Both the position numbers and the translations under genes were made by a program. Source: Shinella lacus (GTDB lineage Bacteria; Pseudomonadota; Alphaproteobacteria; Rhizobiales; Rhizobiaceae). Taken from it: DNA of 64,000 bases. Positions 8,232-16,357 of this stretch are shown here, piece after piece. Each line of letters starts with the position of its first letter. Within the stretch, counting starts at the first letter, position 1. Location: contig NZ_WHSB02000016.1 of NCBI RefSeq assembly GCF_010994755.1, forward strand, positions 1-64,000. The letters run 5' to 3'. A model generated the notes under the pieces. It worked only from the letters and a program-made list of their open reading frames with translations, was not told the origin of the DNA and ran no database searches.

Positions 8232-10703
8232 TCAACGGCGGATTCCCAACTGGCTTCCACGAGCGAGGTCGCGGTTCTGGCGGAGGTTCCGCTCCTGCAG
8301 CGCACGTGCCTGGTCGTGGATCTCTCTCAGTGATGCCGCCTGGTCGCGCGTTGTGCCAAGCGAAGAGGCGAGCCGACCGACATTTCCCTCCTTCAGGTCT
8401 GCCTTGTCTGCCGGCGATAGACGCCTGCTGATCGCAAAGTTCATCGCCTCCAGCTCGCGACGAAGGGATGGCTCGCTGTTCAGGCGGCGCGCCTGATCGT
8501 GACCATCGCTCCTCAAGGCTTCGGTGAGCTTCGCGGACGGCGCCGGGATTTCGACCCGCTGCCGCGCCTGCGCTTCACGATGTTGGCTCACGATCTGGTG
8601 TCGCTCGAAATCCATCGCCTGTCCGTAGTCGGCCAATGCGGCCGCAAGCTGCGGCGCGTGAGCTTCGGCGGACTGTCGCGCGGGACTTGGACCCCGCAAC
8701 CAGCCTTTCCCCTCCCCAGCCATTTCCCCCAGACGGCCCTCGCGGACATCATCGCCAGCGGCCGCACCACTTCGCGCATCGCGAATGCTCAGCACTGACG
8801 GTGCCACCGCCTGGCTATTGCCGAAGACCAGTCGCGACAGGTTTTCGATCTCGGCGCGCTTGTCGGCGAGGCGTGCGGAACCATACAGCTTGCCGGCAAT
8901 CTCCTTCTCGGTCAAATCCGGAAGGTCCCGACCAGCGACCAGAACGTCGGGGCGACCGGCGCCGCGCCCTAACGTCTGGCGCGCGCCGAGACTGCGCTCG
9001 TTATCGGCTATGCCGCGCGCAAATTCCTCGGCCACGCGCCGCCGCTCAACGTCAAGCCGTTCATGCCGCGCGGTCTCATCCAGAATTACCTCCATCATGG
9101 CCTTCGCCCGCGCCCGGTTTTCAAGATCGCCGGTTCGCAGTCGCAGGTCGTCGACCATCGCGCGGAACGGTTCACCGCGTTGATCGACGATCGAGGTGGC
9201 GATGGTAGTCCGCTCGGCAAGTGCCATGTTCCGATCCAGGCGCTGGCGGGTGCGGGCCACCGCTGCAGCGTATCCCGGCTCCACGATATCGGACATGGCA
9301 GCACTCGCCGACATGCGTCTGGACGCGACGGCGTTTGCTGCCCGCACCAGCGTCTTGCGCATACCGGCGGCTTCCAGCCAGGAATCGACGACATTGGCCA
9401 TACGGGACAGGCGGTCCGTTCGAGCGAAGACATCGCGATCGACGGCAACCTGGTTGAGCCCCACATCGAAATGCTCGGTCAGCCGCTTGCGCTCGCCATT
9501 CGGCATTTCGACAGCGAGATCGGCCGGCAGGCGATGGGCGGCGGGAAACTCTCGGGCACCGCGCTTATCCTGAACCATGGCGCGTGTTGCGACGATCGTG
9601 CTGTCATCGGGCAAAAGGCCAAGGTCGCGGGCGGTTTCGACCAGTTTCAATGCCATGTAACTCTGTGACAGTCGCCCGACCGCATGCGCCTCGATGTTGC
9701 CGATCGGGCGGCGCTCGGCGTCGCGTAGCGCATTGTCGTAGAGCTCGACGAACATAGCAAGCGCGTCAGCGCGTGTCTGGAACATCGACCGCGCGCGCCG
9801 AGATCCATCATCGCCGTCCGCCTCGCGGCGTTGCGCAAGCAAATGGTTCACGTCCTCGACGGCTCGTGTCCTGACGGCCGCTACGCGGTCCTCGGGCGCA
9901 TGCCGCTCCTCCATGCGGGCGAGAACATGGCTCCAATCATCGGAAAAACGCTGTAGTTCGCCGCGCGTCATTGGCCGTGTTTGCTCGCGCTCGAGATTGG
10001 CCCGCGCCTCTGAGGGTCGCGACCAGCCGGCCGCACCTCGCTCATTGTCGTAAAGGATTGTGCCACCCCGCGTTCGAAGCTGGACACGGTCGACGAGGTT
10101 TTCCGTCTCGACCTTCTCGAGGCTCATGCGCAATCCGGTGACAGCCGCATCGTGAACGTGCTGCGGCGGAATGCGCGCTGCGTCGCCGGCATGCAGCATC
10201 TCCTCGAAGCGATAGTGGTTTCCCTGCCAGCTGAGCCGCGGATTGACGGCAACCGCTCGAGCCTCGACCTCGTAACCGGCGGCGCGGGCCATGCCGATGA
10301 CGCGGGCGACATTCTCCGGTGTGCGCATCGTGGTTTCGAACACGATGTTCACCTGGCGCTCGGCGGCCGCCGCCAGCAGCTTCTCCGTCCACCGCCCGGC
10401 ATCGGCCTGGGTGAACTGCGACGCGGTCTCCGGATCCTGTTTCTGGAACGCACGAAACTGTGGGTGATAGGAGCGCAGATCGTCGCCGACGATGCGGATC
10501 GTCGGCCCCGATTGTTCGAGCTCCGTCTGGCTCGCGATCAGAACCGCCGTTTTGCCAGCCCCGGGCTGGCCGCCGAGCAGGATCATCCGCGGCAGCTCCG
10601 CCGGCCTTATCGTCTCCGGCAGATAATCGGGAAGAATGTCGTTGCGGAAAATGCTCTCATTCCGCGCCAGTGAGAGCGGGCCGGATGCCTGATCGTCCGC
10701 CAT
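8232..10703 (-). CDS. zeta-toxin kinase fused to a C-terminal BID-like secretion domain
   Basis: An 823-residue two-part protein. The N-terminal 250 residues are a zeta-toxin P-loop kinase: Walker A GGQPGAGKT at residues 44-52, the IVGDDLRSYHP substrate-binding element, and VFETTMRTPENV. Zeta toxins phosphorylate UDP-N-acetylglucosamine-type sugars. A long helical middle follows. Residues about 595-720 read like a BID domain, the type IV secretion signal of Bartonella Bep effectors and rhizobial relaxases: LTEKEIAGK, then AEIENLSRLVFGN, then GEMAGEGKGWLRG and a helix ending ALADYGQAMD. The start has GGAG eight bases upstream, inside the preceding small gene, which ends two bases before this ATG. 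It shares its direction with traA. A secreted toxin or a transfer-linked addiction toxin are both possible. Confidence 0.8.
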   Translation of the reverse strand: MADDQASGPLSLARNESIFRNDILPDYLPETIRPAELPRMILLGGQPGAGKTAVLIASQTELEQSGPTIRIVGDDLRSYHPQFRAFQKQDPETASQFTQADAGRWTEKLLAAAAERQVNIVFETTMRTPENVARVIGMARAAGYEVEARAVAVNPRLSWQGNHYRFEEMLHAGDAARIPPQHVHDAAVTGLRMSLEKVETENLVDRVQLRTRGGTILYDNERGAAGWSRPSEARANLEREQTRPMTRGELQRFSDDWSHVLARMEERHAPEDRVAAVRTRAVEDVNHLLAQRREADGDDGSRRARSMFQTRADALAMFVELYDNALRDAERRPIGNIEAHAVGRLSQSYMALKLVETARDLGLLPDDSTIVATRAMVQDKRGAREFPAAHRLPADLAVEMPNGERKRLTEHFDVGLNQVAVDRDVFARTDRLSRMANVVDSWLEAAGMRKTLVRAANAVASRRMSASAAMSDIVEPGYAAAVARTRQRLDRNMALAERTTIATSIVDQRGEPFRAMVDDLRLRTGDLENRARAKAMMEVILDETARHERLDVERRRVAEEFARGIADNERSLGARQTLGRGAGRPDVLVAGRDLPDLTEKEIAGKLYGSARLADKRAEIENLSRLVFGNSQAVAPSVLSIRDARSGAAAGDDVREGRLGEMAGEGKGWLRGPSPARQSAEAHAPQLAAALADYGQAMDFERHQIVSQHREAQARQRVEIPAPSAKLTEALRSDGHDQARRLNSEPSLRRELEAMNFAISRRLSPADKADLKEGNVGRLASSLGTTRDQAASLREIHDQARALQERNLRQNRDLARGSQLGIRR

Positions 10704-10705
10704 GA

Positions 10706-10975
10706 TCAGAACTCCGCCCAGAACCGGGCATCGTCCTTTACGCGCGGCCCCCAGAGCGCGATGACGCTCTCGACAGAACCGCGGTCGGTGACGTTGATGC
10801 TTTGCTGCAGGGCGATCAGTTCACGACGGCGCGACCGCAACGCTTCGGCAGCATCGGGATCGGCAGCTTCGAGCTCATAGACCCGCGCCGTGACGATGGC
10901 GCGCGCGTGGTTGAGGATCTCGATGGCGATTTCGGCGCGGACGATCGCGTCGTAAGGGACTTCCTGTTCCGTCAT
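10706..10975 (-). CDS. small helical protein, candidate antitoxin for the zeta kinase
   Basis: An 89-residue, mostly alpha-helical acidic protein that I do not recognise by family. Helices are visible around VRAEIAIEILNHARAIVTA and AEALRSRRRELIALQQS. A clear AAGGAG lies six bases before the ATG. Its stop is two bases from the zeta-toxin start, and the toxin's ribosome binding site lies inside its last codons, the antitoxin-first arrangement of epsilon/zeta modules. Similarity to epsilon itself is not evident, so the antitoxin role is inferred from context. Confidence 0.65.
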   Translation of the reverse strand: MTEQEVPYDAIVRAEIAIEILNHARAIVTARVYELEAADPDAAEALRSRRRELIALQQSINVTDRGSVESVIALWGPRVKDDARFWAEF

Positions 10976-11006
10976 GGTCTTCTCCTTCTCTATATCGTCG
11001 AAATGC

Positions 11007-14000
11007 TCACCGGATGACGCCGCGGCCCCGGTCGATCGCCCGGCGCTGGCGTTCCGCTACAATCTGCTGGCTGCTGCCCATGCGGACGGTCTGCTGCAAT
11101 ATCTTCAGGCGCTCCTGCATCGCTTCGAATGGACGGCGCTGCCCAGGCGACACGCGGTTGATCACGTCCTTCTCGCCGCGCAGGATCGCATCGCGGCCGA
11201 ACCGCAGATCAAGGGACCGGCTGACGCCTGCAAATTCCTCCCATATGCGGGCATCGAGCGAACCGGCTGCGACATTGAGCTTGGCGTCCTTCTTCTTCAT
11301 GGCCGCCGCAAGCTCGCGCAACGCCTCGTCCGCCACCGGCGATAGGCCGGGAATGGCGACGCCCATGCGTTTGCGCTCCTCAGTGATCGCCTGCGACGCG
11401 GTGGCGAGGGCTGTGGCATAGGACGAGCCCAGCGACCGGACGCGACTCTCCGCTTCCGGCACAGCCTGAAGCGCGTCTTTTCGCTCGCGGCCGACAGCGA
11501 GCAATTTGTCCATGATCCGATCGGAGCCGCGCAGCGCACCATAGGCCGCAGGGTCGTTCGCAACGGCCGCCGCGATCCGCTCGCCCGAAAAACCTTTCAC
11601 GATGAGGGCTTCGATCTTGTTGACGGCGCCGACGGGATCGCGCCAGATGCGCCCGGCCGTTTCGACAAGGGCCGCGCGATTGTGACCGTAGTGGGCAACC
11701 TCGCGCGCCCTCACCCGCGCCTCGTCTTCGACCGAGGTCTTGAACTCCGTTACGGCGGCAAGCATCGGCAACACGGCACTCGTCTCCTTCCCCGGCTCGA
11801 CGCTGGCGCCGGCAACCACCTTCGAGCGGTCCTTCTTTTCCGCAAGATGCTGTTCCTCGGCAAACCTGCGCACGACCTTGAAGAGCCGCGTCAGTTTCTC
11901 GCGTCGATCGGAACCAAGATCGTCCGGCATACGCTCAACCATGTTGCGCTCCGCGATAGCATCGGCTTTCTCTGTGAAGGCGGACCATCCAAAGCGCGCC
12001 GTCAGCGCCTCATTGACCGCCTTGACCTCCTGGACCAGCAAACGGTCCTCGACAGCATAGGCGAAAGCGGTCTTGTAGGCGTCGGGGCCGCCGCGCTCGC
12101 GGACCGCCTCGATTTCGACAAGACGTGCCATGGCGGGTTTCGAGAGCGCGGGAATGGAGAGGGACATATGCCCACGCCTCTGTTCCTCGCGAATGCCGAA
12201 CCGCTCCGCCTGTATGCGGAATTCCGTCGCATGCGACCGGGCGAGCGGCAGCAGATCCGATAGGGCTGCCATCGCTGCATTCCGTTCGTCCCGCGCGGCG
12301 CGGCCATCGACCAGATGGTCCGATCCATGCAGGCGGCCGAGACGCTGCGGGCGCATCGCAAGATCTTCAGCAAGGCGGCGCGGCTCCATCCCGGCACCCG
12401 ACGCCAGCGCATTCAGCCTAGCCAGCGCGCCGTCAGGATCGCGATAGATTTTCTCCAGGACGGGATGAAGAATTGCCTCCCGCTCCTTCCATCGATCCGA
12501 GGCCAGTTGCGCCCGGCGGGAATCCTCCTCGATGCTCCGGGCAAATCGCGTCGTCGGCGGGATAAGGTACGGCCGGTCCGCGGGAATTTGCGCCGCGACG
12601 GTTTCCGAACGCTTCTCATTATAGGAGATGCTCTTCTCACGCTCGATGGCAAAGCCAAGCGCCACGCTGGCGCGCTCCCACAACTTCGCCACCTGCCCGC
12701 GCTTTTCCGCAAGCCACGCCAACCGCCGGACAGCTCCCTCCTCCATCCCGGCCGCGACCTCGGCGAATGTGTCGATGCCGCGGCGACGGGCAAAGTCGCG
12801 GGCGTGCGTCTGGTAGCCAGCCTCGCTCTCGAAATCGAGCGTCGTGGTCTTCGCGCCCGAACGGCCGAGACGTTCGACCATCTGCTTGAACAATTCCGGC
12901 CGATGGCTTTCGCGCTCGATCCGCTCCTGACGTGCATCGGCCGATTCCTTCAGCTCCGCCGTCCAGACATTGCGCTGAACCTCGCGTTTCTCCGTTCGCT
13001 TCTCGCGTGTCTCCTCATCGGTCACGACAACGTCCACCTTGACCGTTTCGGTACCATCCTTGCGAAGCGTGACCGTATCGCCGACAAAAACGCCGCCCTT
13101 GGCCAGAGCCTTCGGCAGGCTCACACCCCAGACACGCTGGACGGTTCCGTCATCCGTGCGGACATCGGCATAGGGGCTTTCCTTGGCATCCTCATCTTCC
13201 GGCCGGAACTTGGCCTCGCCGGTCTCCACGAGTTCGCCGGTGACGCCGGCTGCGTGATCGGCGCGCGGCTTGCGGCCCCATTCCGGCTTCGCCTCGAAAT
13301 CCTCGCGCGCCGCATAGAGCGTTGCCTGATCGCGATGACGGGTCATCGACACATAGGTCAGATGCTGGTCCATCATGCCGGTGGCGAGCACGAAGGTCCG
13401 GTCGACAGTAGCGCCTTGGGATTTGTGGATCGTCGCGGCATAGCCGTGATCGACATTGCGATAGCTGTCCTCGCTGATGACGACGTCGCGGCCATTGTCG
13501 AGACGAACCGACAGCAACGGCCCTCCGCGCTGATCTCCGGTCGCAACGACCGTTCCAAGCATGCCGTTCTTCACATATTGCGGCCCGAGGCGGCGCGCCC
13601 GCGGTTCGAGGAAGCGGGCATTTTCGAGAAAGATGATGCGGTCGCCGGCAGCGAATTCGCGCGCGCCGCGCTCGGTCTGAAACTCCCGTGCGCCCGTCAG
13701 CGCGCCGGCAGCATTCATCACGCCGCGCAGCGATTCATTGAGGCGCTTCACGTCCTCGTTGGTATGGGCAAGCACGAGCATCTCGTCGCCCCGCAGCCGG
13801 CCGTGGTGACCTTCCGCCTGTGACCGCGCGATTGCTTCTTGGCGCGCCGCGCTCCAGTCCGCGACGATCCGCTCGACGACTTCGACGCGCTGCTCGGTCT
13901 CGACGATCCGTCCTCTCTGGGCGTAGGCGTCCAAACCCTCCTGGACCTTGCCGCGGGCGAAGAGACGCGAGGCATCGCGCGCCCATGCTTCCCGCTGCCG

Positions 14001-15626
14001 GCGAACACCGGCAAGCTCGGCGGAACCGATCCGTTCCGATATCGCCCGGAAAGCCGCGCCGGCCTGGATCGGCTGAAGCTGCATGGCGTCTCCGACCAGA
14101 ACCGCCTTCGCGCCGGCATCTTCGACCGCCTTCAAGACACGCGCCATCTGCTGCGACGGCACCATGCCGGCCTCGTCGATGACGAAGACGTCGCCACGAT
14201 CGAGCAGATCGCGCCCGTTCTCCCAGGCCAATTCCCATGACGCGAGCGTGCGCGACTTGATGCCGGAACTGTCTTCCAGCCCTTCTGCCGCCTTGCCGGC
14301 AAGGGCCGCGCCAAAGACACGACGATGTTCACCTTCCCAGGCGACACGCGCGGCGGCAAGCAGCGTAGACTTTCCCGCGCCGGCAAGCCCGACGACGGCC
14401 GCGATCGCACTGTCGCCGGTGACGTGACGGACGGCGTCGACTTGCTCCCGGTCGAGCTTGAAGGGCTTTTCCGGATCGGCCGTTTCGACCTGACGCACGG
14501 CTTTGGCGACCTTCGCATTGGCAACACCGAAGCCGGTGCGCTGCGACAGGACTTCCGCAGACTGCGCCATGTCGTATTCGATGCGGAGGATCTCGCGCGT
14601 GGTGAAGACCGCCGGCTCCGCCACCTTGCGGGTCTGCCGGTCGGCCTGCTGTGGCTTCAACAGAACCAGATCGTCGGACGCCATAAGGCGCGCGCGAATG
14701 TTGGCGAAATCCATGGGGTCGTCGACATAGCGATGCAGCGCCTTGGCGATATCCTTCTCGTCGAAGGTCGAGCGTTCGTTGGCGAGCTGCTTCAGCAGAA
14801 GCTCCGGCTCGGCGAGCAGCCGGTCGGCCATGTCCTGCCGCCGCGCCAGATCGGCGGGCGCAAAATACATCTCGACACCCTTGCGGGCGAGTGCCGCTTT
14901 TTCCGGGCCAAGATGTTTCTGTGCAATGCCATCGAGGCCCTGCTCGGCGTAGGAGCGCCCGTCGAGACGGATATCATGGCCAGCGAGCGCCAGATGTCGG
15001 TTGGCCGTTTCCGCCCAACCGATCTTCCATGCTTTCATCGTTTCCTTGTCGCCTGCCCAGAGCTTGTAGACGATCTTGCCCTTCGGCCGGTCCGGCGTGA
15101 CGACACGCAATGGCTCGCCGTCGTCGCCGAGCACCGGCACCTTCTTCGGCCCGAACCCCTCCTCCGTAAGAGGCCGCAGCGCTGTCATCAGATGGATATG
15201 CGGATTGCCGTCCTTGTCGTGATAGACCCAGTCGGCGATCATGCCCTGCGAGGTCAGATTGTCCCGGACGAATTCCTGGACCAGGGCGATGTTCTCCGCC
15301 CGCGTCAGTTCCTCCGGCAGGGCGATGATCAGCTCGCGGGCAAGCTGGGCGTCCGCCCGCGTCTCGAAGGCCTCCACCGCATTCCACAGCGCCTCGCTCG
15401 CGCCGGCAACGTTCTTCCCTTCGATAGCGATCCGCAGCCAGGCCGGAACCTGGTCCGGCAGCGCAAGCTCCTCATGCTTCAGTTCGGCGGCGCCGCCGCG
15501 ATAGCTGAAGGAGGTACCGACCTGCTCGTCCATCATCCGGGCGCGGTGACGGTAGGCGGCGGCCGAGACGATACTGCGTCCCGCTCCCCTGCTGATCACC
15601 TGCGCTCTGACGAACATGATCGCCAC
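11007..15626 (-). CDS. traA: conjugative relaxase/helicase TraA (MOBQ/Ti type) with C-terminal BID-like repeats
   Basis: A 1539-residue nickase-helicase. The N-terminal relaxase (about 1-260) has the AQVISRGAGRSIVSAAAYRH start with the catalytic Tyr and a metal-binding PHIHLMTA histidine cluster. The RecD/TraI-like helicase has VVGLAGAGKSTLL near 410 and VFVIDEAGMV near 470. The C-terminus holds two related segments (about 1055-1190 and 1325-1460), each starting I-Y/W-R-D-P and continuing to R-L-H/R-G-S-D, like BID secretion domains. It is longer than Ti TraA (about 1100). I start at GTG 15626 (M-A-I-M-F-V-R), with GGGAG six bases upstream; an ATG three codons later is the alternative. oriT lies just upstream of the gene. 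Confidence 0.93.
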   Translation of the reverse strand: MAIMFVRAQVISRGAGRSIVSAAAYRHRARMMDEQVGTSFSYRGGAAELKHEELALPDQVPAWLRIAIEGKNVAGASEALWNAVEAFETRADAQLARELIIALPEELTRAENIALVQEFVRDNLTSQGMIADWVYHDKDGNPHIHLMTALRPLTEEGFGPKKVPVLGDDGEPLRVVTPDRPKGKIVYKLWAGDKETMKAWKIGWAETANRHLALAGHDIRLDGRSYAEQGLDGIAQKHLGPEKAALARKGVEMYFAPADLARRQDMADRLLAEPELLLKQLANERSTFDEKDIAKALHRYVDDPMDFANIRARLMASDDLVLLKPQQADRQTRKVAEPAVFTTREILRIEYDMAQSAEVLSQRTGFGVANAKVAKAVRQVETADPEKPFKLDREQVDAVRHVTGDSAIAAVVGLAGAGKSTLLAAARVAWEGEHRRVFGAALAGKAAEGLEDSSGIKSRTLASWELAWENGRDLLDRGDVFVIDEAGMVPSQQMARVLKAVEDAGAKAVLVGDAMQLQPIQAGAAFRAISERIGSAELAGVRRQREAWARDASRLFARGKVQEGLDAYAQRGRIVETEQRVEVVERIVADWSAARQEAIARSQAEGHHGRLRGDEMLVLAHTNEDVKRLNESLRGVMNAAGALTGAREFQTERGAREFAAGDRIIFLENARFLEPRARRLGPQYVKNGMLGTVVATGDQRGGPLLSVRLDNGRDVVISEDSYRNVDHGYAATIHKSQGATVDRTFVLATGMMDQHLTYVSMTRHRDQATLYAAREDFEAKPEWGRKPRADHAAGVTGELVETGEAKFRPEDEDAKESPYADVRTDDGTVQRVWGVSLPKALAKGGVFVGDTVTLRKDGTETVKVDVVVTDEETREKRTEKREVQRNVWTAELKESADARQERIERESHRPELFKQMVERLGRSGAKTTTLDFESEAGYQTHARDFARRRGIDTFAEVAAGMEEGAVRRLAWLAEKRGQVAKLWERASVALGFAIEREKSISYNEKRSETVAAQIPADRPYLIPPTTRFARSIEEDSRRAQLASDRWKEREAILHPVLEKIYRDPDGALARLNALASGAGMEPRRLAEDLAMRPQRLGRLHGSDHLVDGRAARDERNAAMAALSDLLPLARSHATEFRIQAERFGIREEQRRGHMSLSIPALSKPAMARLVEIEAVRERGGPDAYKTAFAYAVEDRLLVQEVKAVNEALTARFGWSAFTEKADAIAERNMVERMPDDLGSDRREKLTRLFKVVRRFAEEQHLAEKKDRSKVVAGASVEPGKETSAVLPMLAAVTEFKTSVEDEARVRAREVAHYGHNRAALVETAGRIWRDPVGAVNKIEALIVKGFSGERIAAAVANDPAAYGALRGSDRIMDKLLAVGRERKDALQAVPEAESRVRSLGSSYATALATASQAITEERKRMGVAIPGLSPVADEALRELAAAMKKKDAKLNVAAGSLDARIWEEFAGVSRSLDLRFGRDAILRGEKDVINRVSPGQRRPFEAMQERLKILQQTVRMGSSQQIVAERQRRAIDRGRGVIR

Positions 15627-15643
15627 TGACGTCTCCCGATCTC

Positions 15644-15684
15644 CCAAGCACGTCGCGCCAGCGACGTATATTGCGCCCTCAAAT
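15644..15684 (+). other. oriT: origin of transfer (oriT), RSF1010/Ti nic class
   Basis: The plus strand has the inverted repeat ACGTCGC-GCCA-GCGACGT (15650-15667) followed at once by ATATTGCGCCCTC. An inverted repeat immediately 5' of a TTG/CGCCCT nic core is the layout of RSF1010 and of Ti/rhizobial oriT sites. By that analogy the plus strand is cut at about 15673/15674. It lies between divergent traA and traC, where Ti-type plasmids keep oriT. Confidence 0.85.
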
Positions 15685-15686
15685 CG

Positions 15687-15744
15687 ATCGGACCGCAGGT
15701 CCGATGCCGCTTTTCCGGAAGACGGCCCAAGCCGGAATTCCGGC
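15687..15744. repeat. inverted repeats beside oriT
   Basis: ATCGGACC-GCA-GGTCCGAT (15687-15705) is a perfect 8-bp stem with a 3-base loop. TTCCGGAA (15713-15720) and GCCGGAATTCCGGC (15731-15744, 14 bp) are perfect palindromes. They fill the traA-traC gap on the traC side of the nic core. They may be binding sites for transfer accessory proteins such as TraC/TraD or operators for the divergent promoters. Confidence 0.5.
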
Positions 15745-15849
15745 ATCGACGTTTTGGGGACTTGCACAAGGTAGCTTATTTTACTATCGTTTTCTAGTCA
15801 GTATGAGAGACCAGTGACAATATTCATTTCGAGAGAGGAAACCCGGTAA

Positions 15850-16137
15850 ATGGCTGCAAAATCGTCAATTCTGGATATCGACGCGCAAATCGAGAAGCTG
15901 CGTGAACGTCGTAAAACTTTGATAGTAAAATCTGCGGACCGATTTGCACGCGCGGCCACCAAGGCGGGGCTGGCGGAGATGGAGATCGCCGACGAGGAGG
16001 TCGATCGCATCTTCGAAGAGATCGCCGCGCGATTTCGCAAAGCGGAGAAGAAAGGGGCTGGTGGCGCAGCTGCTTCGCCGCGTGGACAGCCAGGTGGCGG
16101 GACTGGAGCGGCGACGGAGGTTTCTCATGACGGCTGA
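15850..16137 (+). CDS. traC: conjugal transfer protein TraC
   Basis: A 95-residue, highly charged helical protein matching Ti-type TraC: an N-terminal coiled helix (ILDIDAQIEKLRERRK), a second helix with AGLAEMEIADEEVDRIFEEI, and a Gly-rich tail. TraC is an accessory of the oriT relaxosome. It is the first gene of traC-traD-traG, divergent from traA with oriT in between, and overlaps traD by 11 bases. The ribosome binding site (GAGAGAGG) is 11 bases or more from the ATG. Confidence 0.8.
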   Translation: MAAKSSILDIDAQIEKLRERRKTLIVKSADRFARAATKAGLAEMEIADEEVDRIFEEIAARFRKAEKKGAGGAAASPRGQPGGGTGAATEVSHDG

Positions 16138-16357
16138 TCGCAAGAAGGAAGCCCGCGAGAAATTCCTGCTCGGCGGGATCGTCGTGCGCGCCGGACTGTC
16201 GAAGGCCGACCGGGCATTTCTACTCGGTGGGCTCATCGAACTGGCGCGCGTCGTGTCCGGTTCGCCGGAATATCGGCGGTTGCGCGATGCGGGCGAGGAA
16301 GCCTTCAAGGCTCCGGTCCTCGATGGCGACCGTCCGATACTGGAGGCTGCTGAGTGA
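16127..16357 (+). CDS. traD: conjugal transfer protein TraD
   Basis: A 76-residue protein matching Ti-type TraD (a small relaxosome-associated protein, not the F-plasmid coupling protein of the same name). The pattern KFLLGGIVVRAGLSKADRAF then LLGGLIELA is typical. GGAGG lies six bases before the ATG. It overlaps traC by 11 bases and shares a base with the traG start (TGATG), so the three genes are translationally coupled. Confidence 0.82.
   Translation: MTADRKKEAREKFLLGGIVVRAGLSKADRAFLLGGLIELARVVSGSPEYRRLRDAGEEAFKAPVLDGDRPILEAAE

Noticed and set aside
12315-13823. A 502-codon open frame on the plus strand inside traA
   Set aside because: It is the complement of a high-GC relaxase gene with clear motifs; its own translation shows no domain and has an Arg/Leu-rich antisense composition.
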